Of a DNA stretch of 64,000 nt, positions 36,965 to 50,238 are shown piece by piece (within the stretch, counting starts at the first letter, position 1; every line of letters begins with the position of its first letter). This stretch comes from Sphingomonas sp. UNC305MFCol5.2 (GTDB taxonomy: Bacteria > Pseudomonadota > Alphaproteobacteria > Sphingomonadales > Sphingomonadaceae). The position numbers and the translations under genes are program-made. Location: contig NZ_JOOE01000003.1 in assembly GCF_000712135.1 (NCBI RefSeq), forward strand, positions 434,001-498,000. Direction: 5' to 3'. The notes beneath the pieces are model-generated. The model did no database searches and was not told where the DNA came from. It worked only from the letters and a program-made list of their open reading frames with translations.

Positions 36965-37693
36965 ATGGGCGATACCCCGAATTTCATCAACGAGTCCAAC
37001 GACACCAATAATAGCGAGGTCGTCATCTTCGAAAGCGAGGCCGCATCGTCCGCCGCGTCGGAAAGCAATGCTTTGCCCAGCATCAAGCTCAATTTCATCA
37101 ACCTTTCGAACGACGTGAACAATAGCGAGGTTGTCATCTTCGCGAAGAACGCGGCGACGAACTTCGACGAGCTCGCGATCGCCTGGACGGTGATCAAAAA
37201 TTGCGGCCAGGGCGACAATCACCCCTTCACGTATCCGATGGCCCAGACGATCAGCGCGAGCGACAGCTGGGGCAATTATACGGCGCAGCAGAGCGCGCCG
37301 CTCGGCCAGCGGTTCGCGATGGTGCTCGCTTCCTCGGGCGACCAATTGATCCCGCAGGGCCCGGCGACATCGCCGCAGCAGATCGAGCTGCTCAACGGCC
37401 TGTCCCAAGGCTCGGTGAATGCGCAGATCTACAAGGACGGCAGATTGTTCGCGGTCAAGACCAACCTCGCGCCCCAGCAGAAGGCGGTGTTCACGTTCAA
37501 GCCGACGATCTGGATCGGCGTGGCATCGCAGATCGAGCCGGGTGACGTGATCGATTCGGCCATCATCTCGGAAATCAACACCGAGATCTCGCTGCTCGGC
37601 ATCGTCAGCGCGGACATCGTGATGACCGGCGGCGGCGCGGGGCCCAATGCCACGCCCTTCGTCTTCACGCTGCAGAATGTCGTGATGGCCTGA
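36965..37693 (+). CDS. Unknown protein with duplicated N-terminal NFINxSND motif
   Basis: This 242-residue protein has no signal peptide. A 17-residue motif, NFINxSNDxNNSEVVIF, occurs at about residues 6-22 and again at 43-59, joined by a low-complexity Ala/Ser/Glu linker. The remainder (FDELAIAWTVIKNCGQGDNHP, SASDSWGNYT, FTFKPTIWIG) looks like a beta-rich domain. GGGAGAAG precedes the ATG. I do not recognise a function. The upstream 2OG oxygenase could be a modifying partner, but this is only positional. Confidence 0.75.
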   Translation: MGDTPNFINESNDTNNSEVVIFESEAASSAASESNALPSIKLNFINLSNDVNNSEVVIFAKNAATNFDELAIAWTVIKNCGQGDNHPFTYPMAQTISASDSWGNYTAQQSAPLGQRFAMVLASSGDQLIPQGPATSPQQIELLNGLSQGSVNAQIYKDGRLFAVKTNLAPQQKAVFTFKPTIWIGVASQIEPGDVIDSAIISEINTEISLLGIVSADIVMTGGGAGPNATPFVFTLQNVVMA

Positions 37694-37760
37694 ACCGGCG
37701 GCGGGCGGGACGGCCGCTTGGGGCTTTGTTCCGCTCGCTCGCTCGGCTATCTCCGCGGCG

Positions 37761-40517
37761 ATGCCCCATCTCTATCTCGTCGACGGCTCCGGCTATATCT
37801 TCCGCGCCTATCACCGGCTGCCGCCGCTCACCAACAAGCATGGCGAGCCGGTCGGCGCGGTCTATGGCTATACGACGATGCTGTGGAAGCTCGTCGACGA
37901 GCTCAACAAGGCCGACGGGCCGACGCATATGGCGGTGATCCTCGACAAGAGCGAGCACACCTTCCGCAACGAGATGTACGACCAGTACAAGGCGCACCGC
38001 CCCCCCGCGCCCGAGGATCTCGTCCCCCAGTTCCCGATGATCCGCGACGCCACCCGCGCTTTCTCGCTGCCGTGCATCGAGGAATTGGGCTGGGAAGCCG
38101 ACGATCTGATCGCGAGCTATACCAAGGCGGCGCTGGCGCAGGGCTGGTCGGTGACGATCGTCAGCTCCGACAAGGATCTGATGCAGCTGATGACCGATCC
38201 CTCGGTCGACATGCTCGATACGATGAACAATCGCCGGCTCAGGCCGAAGGACACCGAGGAAAAGTTCGGCGTCGGCCCGGAGAAGCTCGGCGAAGTCCTC
38301 GCGCTGATGGGCGACAGCGTCGACAATGTGCCCGGCGTGAAGGGCATCGGCCCGAAGACCGCCGCGAAGCTGATCCAGGAATTCGGGACGGTCGAGGGAG
38401 TGCTCGAAGCGGCACCGACGATGAAGCCCTCGAAGATGCGCGACAATCTGATCGAGCATGCCGAGATGGCGCGGCTCTCCCGAAAACTGGTCGAACTCGC
38501 CTGCGACGTGCCTTTGCCCGATCCGCTCGACGAACTGGAGCTCAAGGGCATCCCCGATGCGCCGCTCCGCGCATTCCTCGAGCATCACGGCTTCCGCACC
38601 TTGCTCAACCGGCTCTCGGCGGTGGCGGATGCGCCGGTCGAGCATCACGAAGTGCCGGGGCTGGAGGAAGACCCGCCCTGCGATCACGACGCCTATGAAA
38701 CCGTCGTCACCGAAGCGGACCTCGACCGCTGGATCGCCGAGGCGACGCATCAGGGCTGGGTCGCAATCGACACCGAGACCACCGGAGTCGATGCCACCCG
38801 TGCCGAGCTGGTGGGCGTGAGCATGGCGCTCCAGCCCAACAAGGCGTGCTATATTCCGATCGCGCACGGCGGCAGCGACATGTTCGCCGAGAAACCCGCC
38901 CAGCTCGATCGCGCGACAATGCTCGCCAAGCTGAAGCCGCTGTTCGAAGACCCGGCGGTGCTCAAGATCGGGCACAATCTGAAATACGACATGATCGTGC
39001 TGGGACGCTGCGGGATAGACGTCGCGCCCTATGACGATTCGATCGTGATGAGCTTCGATCTCGATGCCGGCCTGCACGGACACGGCATGGACGAGCTAGC
39101 CGCGACGCATTTGTCGCACAGCTGCATTGCCTATAAGGACGTGGTCGGCACGGGGAAGAACCAGCTCGGCTTCCACGAAGTCGATCTCAAGGCGGCAACG
39201 CGCTACGCCGCCGAGGACGCCGATGTGACGCTCAGGCTGTGGCGGCGGTTCAAGCCGCGGCTCGCTTATGAGAGCGCGACGCGCGTCTACGAGATGGTCG
39301 ACCGGCCTTTGGTCTCGGTGATCGCAGGGATGGAGCGCGCCGGCGTCAAGGTCGATGCCGCGGTGCTTTCGCGGCTCTCGGACGAATTCTCCAGGCAGAT
39401 CGCGGCGCTCGAGGAGGAAATCCACGCCATCGCCGGGTTCAAGTTCACCATCGGCAGCCCCAAGCAACTGGGCGACGTGCTGTTCGACAAGATGGGGATC
39501 AAGGGCGGCCGCAAGGGCAAGTCGGGCGTCTATTCGACCGACGTCAACGAGCTCGAGCGGATCGCGGCGGACAAGGATTCTCCCGGCCGCGAGATGGTGG
39601 CCAAGGTGCTCGACTGGCGTCAGCTCACCAAGCTGAAGTCGACTTATACCGACGCGCTCCAGGCGCAGATCAATCCCGAGACCGGGCGGGTCCACACCAG
39701 CTACAGCCTCACCGGCGCGCAGACCGGGCGGCTCTCCTCGACCGACCCCAACCTCCAGAACATCCCGATCCGCACCGAGACGGGCCGCCAGATCCGCGAC
39801 GCCTTCGTCGCGGAGCCAGGCAACGTCATCCTCGCCGCCGATTATTCGCAGATCGAACTCCGCCTCGCCGCGCACATCGCCGACGTGCCCGCTCTGCGCA
39901 CCGCGTTCGAAAATGGCGACGACATCCACAACATGACCGCGATGGAGCTGTTCGGCGAAGTCAATCGCGACACGCGGGGGCGGGCCAAGACGATCAACTT
40001 CGCCATCCTCTACGGCATCTCGCGCTGGGGGCTGGCGGGGCGTCTCGACGTCACTCCCGACGAGGCGCAGGCGATGATCAACCGCTATTTCGAGCGGTTT
40101 CCCGGCATCAACCGCTACATCGCCGATACGCTCAACGAAGCCAAGGCGCGCGGCTACACCACGACCCTGTTCGGCCGGAAGACGCATTTCCCGCGGCTCA
40201 AATCGCCCAACCCCAACGAGCGCGGCGGCAGCGAGCGCGCCGCGATCAACGCGCCGATCCAGGGCACCAGCGCCGACATCATCAAGCGCGCGATGGCGCG
40301 GATGGGGCCGGCGCTCATCGAGGCGGGGCTGCCGAACGTGCGCATGCTGATGCAGGTGCACGACGAGCTCGTCTTCGAGCTGCCGGAAGGCGATGTGGAA
40401 CGCGCAAAGCCCGTGATCGAACGCGTGATGGCCACCGCCGCCGAGCCCGCGATCAAGCTCACCGTCCCGCTCGGCGTCGAGATCGGAGTGGGCCCGAGCT
40501 GGGGCGCGGCGCATTGA
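37761..40517 (+). CDS. polA: DNA polymerase I
   Basis: This 918-residue enzyme has three parts. The 5'-3' exonuclease has LYLVDGSGYIFRAYH and LGEVLALMGDSVDNVPGV. The 3'-5' exonuclease has VAIDTETTGVDAT with the catalytic D-x-E, HNLKYDMIVL, and YAAEDADVT. The polymerase has DYSQIELRLAAHIA, RAKTINFAILYGIS, and MQVHDELVFELP. All key acidic residues are present, so proofreading appears intact. It fills Okazaki and repair gaps. Its stop overlaps the flippase start. Confidence 0.98.
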   Translation: MPHLYLVDGSGYIFRAYHRLPPLTNKHGEPVGAVYGYTTMLWKLVDELNKADGPTHMAVILDKSEHTFRNEMYDQYKAHRPPAPEDLVPQFPMIRDATRAFSLPCIEELGWEADDLIASYTKAALAQGWSVTIVSSDKDLMQLMTDPSVDMLDTMNNRRLRPKDTEEKFGVGPEKLGEVLALMGDSVDNVPGVKGIGPKTAAKLIQEFGTVEGVLEAAPTMKPSKMRDNLIEHAEMARLSRKLVELACDVPLPDPLDELELKGIPDAPLRAFLEHHGFRTLLNRLSAVADAPVEHHEVPGLEEDPPCDHDAYETVVTEADLDRWIAEATHQGWVAIDTETTGVDATRAELVGVSMALQPNKACYIPIAHGGSDMFAEKPAQLDRATMLAKLKPLFEDPAVLKIGHNLKYDMIVLGRCGIDVAPYDDSIVMSFDLDAGLHGHGMDELAATHLSHSCIAYKDVVGTGKNQLGFHEVDLKAATRYAAEDADVTLRLWRRFKPRLAYESATRVYEMVDRPLVSVIAGMERAGVKVDAAVLSRLSDEFSRQIAALEEEIHAIAGFKFTIGSPKQLGDVLFDKMGIKGGRKGKSGVYSTDVNELERIAADKDSPGREMVAKVLDWRQLTKLKSTYTDALQAQINPETGRVHTSYSLTGAQTGRLSSTDPNLQNIPIRTETGRQIRDAFVAEPGNVILAADYSQIELRLAAHIADVPALRTAFENGDDIHNMTAMELFGEVNRDTRGRAKTINFAILYGISRWGLAGRLDVTPDEAQAMINRYFERFPGINRYIADTLNEAKARGYTTTLFGRKTHFPRLKSPNPNERGGSERAAINAPIQGTSADIIKRAMARMGPALIEAGLPNVRMLMQVHDELVFELPEGDVERAKPVIERVMATAAEPAIKLTVPLGVEIGVGPSWGAAH

Positions 40518-42040
40518 GCGAATCCGCGCCCGCCCCCGCGGCCGACGACATCAACGCGCTCGCCAAGGGCGGACGAACCAATATCCTCGGCTTCATCCTC
40601 CGCCTCGCCGCGCGCCTCCCCTTCCTGTTCATCGCCGGGCGCGCCTACGGGCCGGACATCGTCGGGCGCTATGCGATCGCGGTGCTGGTGATCGAAGTCG
40701 CCGCCTTGCTCGCCACCCTCGGGCTCAAGCGCGGGCTCGCCCAGGCGCTTGCCTCCACCGATCGGCCGCACGCGCATGTCGTCTGGGACGGGGTACTGGT
40801 GGCATGCGGGGCCTCGGCGATCGCCAGCGCGGTGCTCATCGCCTTTCCGCAGGTGATGTATCCCAACAGCCATGTGATGGGGCTCGAGCGCCTGCTGCCA
40901 CTGGTGGTGTTCGCCGTCGCGGTGTCGGACGTCACGCTCGCGGCTCTGGCCTATCGCCACAATATCCGCGCCTCGGTGACTGCGCGCGCGATCATCGAGC
41001 CGTGGACGATCAGCATCGCGGCGTGGGGCTTTTCGTACGTCTCGTCGCGCGACGGGCTGATGTACGCCTATGTCCTGTCGATGCTCGCCGCGCTCGCGGC
41101 GTCGGTACTACCCTTTGTCCGCGAATACGGCATGCCGCGCGGATGGCACCCGCGGCTGGCCGATATCCTCGCGCTGGCCCGCCGGAATGCCCCGCTGGCG
41201 GGCGCCGACGCGATCGAATGGGGGACGCGCAATGTCGATCGCTTCATTCTCGCGCTTCTGTTCAGCCCTGCGGTGGTCGGCATCTATTACATGGCGCAGC
41301 AGGTCGCCTCGATCCCGCAGCGGCTGAAGTCGAGCTTCGATCCGATCCTCGCGCCGGTCGTCACCAACAGCCTTGCCGACAACGACCGCAAGGCCGTCGC
41401 CAAGCAAGTGCGCCAGGTCGGCTTCTGGATCGTCAGCGCGCAGGCCGCCTGCCTCGTCGTCTTCGGTATCCCGGCCGAAGGCGTGATGGGGCTGATCGGC
41501 CCCGAATTCGTCGTCGGCGCGGGCGCGATGTGCATCCTGCTCGTCGCCGAAGTGCTCGCCTCGACCGGGGCGGTCTGCGAGACCGGCCTGATCTACGTCG
41601 CGCGCCACCGCAATCTGATGATCTCGCTCGCGGTGCTGTCGCTCCAGATCGCGCTCAGCTTCGTCTTCGTGTTCGTCGCGCGCGCGCAGGGCTGGTCGGA
41701 GCCGGTCCAGGCCGCCGGCCCGGCCGCGGCGCTCGCGCTTTCGCTGACGATCGGATCGGCGGTGAAGGCGATCATGCTCCGCCGCCTGCTCGGCGCGTCG
41801 GTGGTGAGCATCCGGCCGGCCTTTTTCGTCGCGATCGGCGCGGCCGCCTTGGTCGGCGCGGCCTTCACTTCGCTGCCGCGCCACTACGAATGGGCCGAGC
41901 TCAGCCTCGGCATGCCGGCGATCCTCGTGACTTTCCTGTTCGTGATGATCAAGTTCGGCTTCAGCCCCGAAGATCGCGCCTTGTTCCGCAAAGTCCCCGC
42001 GGATGCGGAACCGACGCTACCGGTGACGGAGAAGCTCTAG
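40514..42040 (+). CDS. Oligosaccharide/lipid flippase-like membrane protein (MOP superfamily)
   Basis: This 508-residue protein has 12-14 transmembrane helices and resembles Wzx/MurJ-type exporters (GRTNILGFILRLAARLPFLF, NAPLAGADAIEWGTRNVDRFIL, YYMAQQVASIPQRLKSSFDPILAP). It starts at TTG 40514, overlapping the polA stop as TTGA, so its translation is coupled to polA. It probably flips a polysaccharide precursor. No glycosyltransferase cluster is beside it. Confidence 0.85.
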   Translation: MSESAPAPAADDINALAKGGRTNILGFILRLAARLPFLFIAGRAYGPDIVGRYAIAVLVIEVAALLATLGLKRGLAQALASTDRPHAHVVWDGVLVACGASAIASAVLIAFPQVMYPNSHVMGLERLLPLVVFAVAVSDVTLAALAYRHNIRASVTARAIIEPWTISIAAWGFSYVSSRDGLMYAYVLSMLAALAASVLPFVREYGMPRGWHPRLADILALARRNAPLAGADAIEWGTRNVDRFILALLFSPAVVGIYYMAQQVASIPQRLKSSFDPILAPVVTNSLADNDRKAVAKQVRQVGFWIVSAQAACLVVFGIPAEGVMGLIGPEFVVGAGAMCILLVAEVLASTGAVCETGLIYVARHRNLMISLAVLSLQIALSFVFVFVARAQGWSEPVQAAGPAAALALSLTIGSAVKAIMLRRLLGASVVSIRPAFFVAIGAAALVGAAFTSLPRHYEWAELSLGMPAILVTFLFVMIKFGFSPEDRALFRKVPADAEPTLPVTEKL

Positions 42041-42060
42041 CCTCCCCGCCCGGTGCGGAA

Positions 42061-44208
42061 TCACTCCACCGGAAATCCCCGCCGCTTGAACAGTGCCTTC
42101 ACATCCGGATCGCGCCCGCGGAACGCGCGATAAGCGAGCTTGCGGTCGGTCTCGTTGCCGGTCGACAGCAACGTGATCCGGAAGCGATCGGCGGTCGCCT
42201 TGTCCCAGACATTGCCGGTCTCCTCGAACGCCGCCCAGGTGTCGGCGTCCATCGTCTCGGACCAGAGATACGAATAATAGCCCGCCGAATAAGCGTCGCT
42301 CGAGAACAGGTGATTGAACTGCGGAAGCCGGTGCCGCAGCGCGATTTCCTTCGGCATGTCGAGCGCCTTCAACGCGTCGCGCTCGAACGCGGCGACATCG
42401 GTCACCGGCACTTCGCGGTCGTGGAGCTGCATGTCGACGATCGCATCGGCGAGATATTCGACCGTGTCGAACCCCTGGTTGAAGGTCGACGATTTCTCGA
42501 TCTTGTCGACCAAAGCCTGCGGCATCGGCGCACCGGTCTTGTAGTGCTTCGCGAACTTGTCGAGCACGTCGCGGGTGAGCAGCCAGTTCTCGTTGACCTG
42601 GCTCGGATACTCGACGAAATCGCGCGGCGTGCCCGCCAGCCCCGGATAAGTGACGTTCTGGAGCAGGCTGTGGATCGCGTGGCCGAATTCGTGGAACAGA
42701 GTCGTCGCGTCGTCGAGGCTGATCAGCGTCGGCTCACCCGCGCCGCCCTTGACGAAATTATTGTTGTTCGACGCCAGCGTGTTGCGATGGCCGCCCAGCT
42801 CCTGCTGCCCACGGTAGCGCGTCGCCCAGGCGCCGGACCTTTTGCCCGACCGCGCATAGCCGTCGAAATAGAAGATCCCGATATTGCGGCCAGTCGCGCT
42901 GTCGGTGACTTCGAAGGTGCGCACCGCGGGATCGAAGACCGGCACGTCCTTCACTTCCCTGAAGCTAAGGCCATAGAGCCGGCCCGCGGCGTAGAAGGCG
43001 CCCTGCAGGATGTTGCCCAGCTCGAGATACGGCTTCACTTCATTCTCATCCAGGTCGTACTTCGCCTTGCGCACCTTCTCGGCATAGAAGCGATAGTCCC
43101 AGGGCTCGATCGTGATCCCGGCGCCCGCTTTGTCGGCCAGCGCCTGCATGTCGGCGACTTCTTGCGTGACGCGCGCGCGGGCGGCGGGCCATACCGACAG
43201 CATCAGCTTCATCGCATTGGCCGGAGTCTCGGCCATCGTATCGTCCATCCGGTACAGCGCATGGTTCTTGAAGCCGAGCAGCACCGCGCGCTGCTGACGC
43301 AGCTTGAGGATCTCGGCGATCACGGCCTTGGTATCGTTGACGTCTCCATTGTCGCCGCGGCCGATGAACGCGCGCCAGACCTTTTCGCGGAGCGCCCGGT
43401 CGGTCGAATTGGTCAGGAACGGCGAGACCGAGGAACGCGTGTTCACCACCGCCCATTTGCCGGGCAGATTGCGTTCCTCCGCCGCGGCCTTGAGCGAAGC
43501 CCTGAAGCTGTCGGGCAGACCGGCGAGCTGCGCTTCCGAATCGAGCACGATCCAGGTCTCCTCGTCGGCGAGGACGCGCCGGGAGAAGTCGCTGAACTGC
43601 GTGGCGAGCGCCTGATTGAGGCGCGTGACCTCGGCGCGCTGCGCGTCGGTCAGCGCGGCGCCGCGCCGCACGAAGCTGCGATAGGTACGTTCGAGCAGCC
43701 GGAGCTGCTGCGCGTCGAGCTTCTGCGAGGCGCGGCTGTCATAAGCGCCTTTCACGCGGGCGAAGAGCTTGGGATCGAGGAACAATTCGTCGTAGAACGC
43801 CGTGAGCTTCGGGCTCCACTCCTTGTCGATCGCCTGCACTTCCTTGGTCGCGAGGTTGCTGGTGTAGACGCCCCACATCGACTGAACCCGATCCATCGTA
43901 TCGCCGGCGAGCTGCATCGGCACGATCACGGTTTCGAAGCTCGGCTTGGTCTTCGCATCGCGGATCGCGTGGATCTCGGTGCGCAACGTCGCCATCGACG
44001 CCTCGAATGCGGGCGGGAACAGCGCCGGCTTGACCAGTTGCCAGGGCGGCACCCCACCATAAGGGCCGGGCCAGGGCTCGAGCAAAGGCGCGGGATCGAT
44101 CGCGGCGGCAGCGGGTGCGGTCTGGGTCTGCGGCATGGCGGCTCCGAAGGCGGGAATGGCGGCAAGCACCGTCGAGGCGATCAACGCGAGACGCAGCTTT
44201 TGGGTCAT
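42061..44208 (-). CDS. dcp: M3-family zinc peptidase (Dcp-type peptidyl-dipeptidase), exported
   Basis: This 715-residue protein has a signal peptide (LALIASTVLAAIPAFGAA) and the zinc motif LFHEFGHAIHSLL near residue 500, with the third ligand in the following FVEYPSQVNENW. The domain order is that of thimet/Dcp oligopeptidases, which remove dipeptides from peptide C-termini. The signal peptide points to the periplasm. The gene symbol is a family-level guess. Confidence 0.92.
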   Translation of the reverse strand: MTQKLRLALIASTVLAAIPAFGAAMPQTQTAPAAAAIDPAPLLEPWPGPYGGVPPWQLVKPALFPPAFEASMATLRTEIHAIRDAKTKPSFETVIVPMQLAGDTMDRVQSMWGVYTSNLATKEVQAIDKEWSPKLTAFYDELFLDPKLFARVKGAYDSRASQKLDAQQLRLLERTYRSFVRRGAALTDAQRAEVTRLNQALATQFSDFSRRVLADEETWIVLDSEAQLAGLPDSFRASLKAAAEERNLPGKWAVVNTRSSVSPFLTNSTDRALREKVWRAFIGRGDNGDVNDTKAVIAEILKLRQQRAVLLGFKNHALYRMDDTMAETPANAMKLMLSVWPAARARVTQEVADMQALADKAGAGITIEPWDYRFYAEKVRKAKYDLDENEVKPYLELGNILQGAFYAAGRLYGLSFREVKDVPVFDPAVRTFEVTDSATGRNIGIFYFDGYARSGKRSGAWATRYRGQQELGGHRNTLASNNNNFVKGGAGEPTLISLDDATTLFHEFGHAIHSLLQNVTYPGLAGTPRDFVEYPSQVNENWLLTRDVLDKFAKHYKTGAPMPQALVDKIEKSSTFNQGFDTVEYLADAIVDMQLHDREVPVTDVAAFERDALKALDMPKEIALRHRLPQFNHLFSSDAYSAGYYSYLWSETMDADTWAAFEETGNVWDKATADRFRITLLSTGNETDRKLAYRAFRGRDPDVKALFKRRGFPVE

Positions 44209-44301
44209 GGAAATCGGGCCCCCCGGAGACGTGCTTTAGGATGGCAGGACACTAGGGGGCGATAGAGCGCGAAGGCAACAGCGCTGGCGGGTTGACTCTT
44301 T

Positions 44302-44335
44302 GTTCCATTGGAACAGAATAGGAACATTCTTGTTC
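44302..44335 (+). promoter_or_regulatory. LexA box of the imuAB-dnaE2 cassette
   Basis: GAAC-N7-GAAC lies at 44311-44325, the known direct-repeat LexA site of alphaproteobacteria. Extra GTTC copies flank it at 44302 and 44332, forming overlapping dyads. It lies about 40 bases before the imuA start, so the cassette should be SOS-induced. Confidence 0.88.
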
Positions 44336-44363
44336 CCGAGTCGTGAGGTGCCGCTGCAGCCCG

Positions 44364-45110
44364 ATGCCAGATCCCGCCGTCCTTGCCCAGCTTCGCGAGC
44401 AATTGCGCGCGATGGAGACCCAAGGTTTCCGTCGCCGGCCGGTGCTGCCGTTCGGGATGCAGGCGCTCGATTCGCGGCTGGCCAATGGCGGGCTGAGGCT
44501 CGACGCGCTGCACGAGATCGCCGCCGCATCGAGCGACATGGCCGAGGATTGCGCAGCCACTTTGTTCATGGCGGGAATCGCCGCGCGCGCCTGGGGCCCG
44601 GTTTTGTGGGTGGTGCGGCGGCGCGACCTGTTCGCGCCGGGCCTGTCGCAAGTGGGGCTCGACCATAAGCGCCTGATCTATGCCGAAGCGCGCGACGATG
44701 CCGAATTGCTCGCGGTGATGGAGGAAGGCCTGCGCCATCGCGGGCTCGGCGCGGTGATCGGCGAAGTGAAGCGCGCCGACATGACTGCGAGCCGCCGGCT
44801 CCAGCTCGCTGCCGAAGGCGGGCGCACGATCGCATTGCTGATGCGGCGACATGCGCGCGAAGGCAGTGATCCGCTGAGCGCGACCTCGGCGGCGGTGACG
44901 CGCTGGCGCGTGGGCTGCGCGCCCTCGACGCCGCTGCCGGTGGAAGGTGTGGGACGCGCGCGCTGGCAATTGGCGCTGGTGCGCCAGAAAGGCGGCGAGC
45001 CCTTCGAGATGCAAGTGGAGGCATGCGATGCAACGGGTCGCTGCGCTCTTCCTGCCAATGTGGCCGATCGAAAGGCTGCGGCGGGCGGAGCGGCACGCCG
45101 CGCCGCCTGA
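44364..45110 (+). CDS. imuA: SOS-associated RecA-like protein ImuA
   Basis: This 248-residue protein has a degenerate RecA-type core (LPFGMQALDSRLANGGLRLDA, VLWVVRRRDLFAPGL, VIGEVKRADMTASRRLQLAA). It lacks a full Walker A, as in other ImuA proteins. It is the first gene of the translesion mutagenesis cassette and helps recruit ImuB and DnaE2. ATG 44364 is preferred; an in-frame GTG at 44343 would add 7 residues. Its 3' end overlaps imuB by 83 bases. Confidence 0.92.
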   Translation: MPDPAVLAQLREQLRAMETQGFRRRPVLPFGMQALDSRLANGGLRLDALHEIAAASSDMAEDCAATLFMAGIAARAWGPVLWVVRRRDLFAPGLSQVGLDHKRLIYAEARDDAELLAVMEEGLRHRGLGAVIGEVKRADMTASRRLQLAAEGGRTIALLMRRHAREGSDPLSATSAAVTRWRVGCAPSTPLPVEGVGRARWQLALVRQKGGEPFEMQVEACDATGRCALPANVADRKAAAGGAARRAA

Positions 45111-46883
45111 GCCGCGCGCGTCCCTGGCTGCCGAGGAGCAACCCGCCCGTTCGGTGCCGCGCGGCGGCGGCTGGCGCCCCGGCGCGCGCTGGGCGCGCGA
45201 GGACCAGCTCGGCCATGTCGCGCTGCCGCCGGATGGCGACCACTCCCAATTCCTCCCCGAGCCCGCTCGGGGAGGGGGACCAACGCGCAGCGATGGTGGA
45301 GGGGCCGCCGCGGCACGCGGCGGTAAACCGCCGCGCCCCTCCACCACCGGCTATGGCGGCGGTCCCCCTCCCCGAGACAAGCTCGGGGAGGAATTGGCAC
45401 CTCTCATCACAAGCATCCGCGACGGCAATCGCGTCGTCATCGCCGCCGCTTGCCCGCAGGCGCGCGCGCTCGGACTCGCACCCGGCATGGCGCTCGCCCA
45501 GGCGCGCGCGCAGATCGCCGGGCTCGACATCCGCGATGCCGACCCGGAAGGCGACCAGGTGCATCTCGCCAGCCTCGCAATCGCGCTGGCCCGGCGCTGG
45601 ACCCCGACCGTGGCGATCGAAGGCGACGATACTCTGTTCCTCGACCTGACCGGCGTCGCGCACCTCCACGGCGGCGAAGCGGCGATGGCGACCCGCCTGC
45701 GCCACATGCTCGCCCGCTTCGGCTACACCGCCCGCATCGCCATCGCCGACACCCCTGGCGCGGCCTGGGCGCTGGCGCATTTCCACCAGCCGACGCTTTG
45801 TCCTTCGGGCCAGCATGCCGAAGCGATCGCCCCGCTTCCCATCGAGGCATTGCGCATCGATCCCGCAGCGGTCGAATTGCTCCATCGCCTCGGCGTCACG
45901 CGCATCGCCCAGCTCGCGGCAATGCCCCGCGCACCGCTGGTCCGCCGTTTCGGCGCCGGCCTCGCCATGCGCCTCGAACGGGCACTGGGCCGCCTCCCCG
46001 AACCGCTCCACCCCGTCGTCCCGCCCGAGCCGATCACCGTTGCACAGCGCTTCGCCGAACCGATCGCGACGCCCGAGGCGATCGAGCATTGGCTGGGCAT
46101 GCTCGTCCCGCGCCTTACCGCTGCGCTCGAAGCCAGGGGGCTTGGCGCGCTCCGCATCGAGCTGATCGCCGATCGTGTCGACGGCGTGCCCCAGCGCATC
46201 CGCGTCGGCCTCGCCCGTGCCAACCGGGATCCTCTTCATTTGCTTAGACTTTTCACGCGGCGGATCGAACAAATCGAACCCGGCTTCGGCATCGACGCGA
46301 TGGCGCTTCACTTGCGTCGTTCAAGCCCGCTCGGGGCTGAACCAGTGACTGAACGGCTGGACGAAGAAGCCGCCCCCGACCTCGCGCCGTTGGTCGACAC
46401 GCTGGCCACCCGCATCGGCCTGTCCGCGATGTGGCGCAGCCGTCCGGTCGAGAGCGATGTGCCCGAACGTTCGGTGGCACGGATGGCCGTACTCGATCCG
46501 CCGGCACGTCCCGGCGCGCGTACCAGGATCGACGATATCGGCCAGCTCGATCGTAGCCCGATGCTCCACCCCTGGCATCCCGAATGGCCCAAGCCGGCGC
46601 GGCTGCTCGCCCGCCCCGAGCGGCTCGACCACGTCATGGCCGAGCTCCCCGATCATGCCCCGCGCCGCTTCACCTGGCGCGGCCATGCCCACCGCGTGAT
46701 CCGTGCCGACGGGCCCGAGCGCATCCATGGCGAATGGTGGAAGCGCGATGCCGAGCGGGCGAGCGTACGCGACTATTTCCGCGTCGAGGACGAAGCCGGG
46801 CGCCGCTACTGGCTGTTCCGTTCGGGCGACGGCGAACGCGCCGTGACCGGCGACCTCAGCTGGTATCTCCACGGCGTATTCGG

Positions 46884-46887
<4 letters not shown>
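45028..46887 (+). CDS. imuB: ImuB, catalytically inactive Y-family polymerase
   Basis: This 619-residue protein begins MQRVAALFLPMWPIERLRRAE. It contains the Y-family core (LGLAPGMALAQARAQ, HGGEAAMATRLRHMLARFG, LHRLGVTRIAQLAAMP) and a C-terminal ImuB tail (RRFTWRGHAHRVIRADGPER, YWLFRSGDGE). ImuB bridges ImuA, DnaE2 and the beta clamp. Residues about 73-123 (45246-45397) are encoded by a palindromic repeat element and are rich in Gly, Pro and Arg; the frame survives the insertion. GGAGG precedes ATG 45028. Confidence 0.93.
45246..45397. repeat. GC-rich palindromic repeat element inside imuB
   Basis: The 152-base element has inverted ends CCAATTCCTCCCCGAGC and GCTCGGGGAGGAATTGG. It contains a large inner palindrome around GCGGCGGTAAACCGCCGC and GGTGGAGGGG/CCCCTCCACC arms. 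It lies wholly within imuB and adds about 50 residues near the N-terminal third. It is of the same class as the 20536 and 28809 elements. Confidence 0.88.
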
Positions 46888-50228
<3,341 letters not shown>

Positions 50229-50238
50229 GAGAATGACG

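Noticed and set aside
40804..44265. A 1153-residue open frame on the plus strand
   Set aside because: It overlaps the flippase in another frame and the M3 peptidase antisense. It is a high-GC shadow with no recognisable motif.
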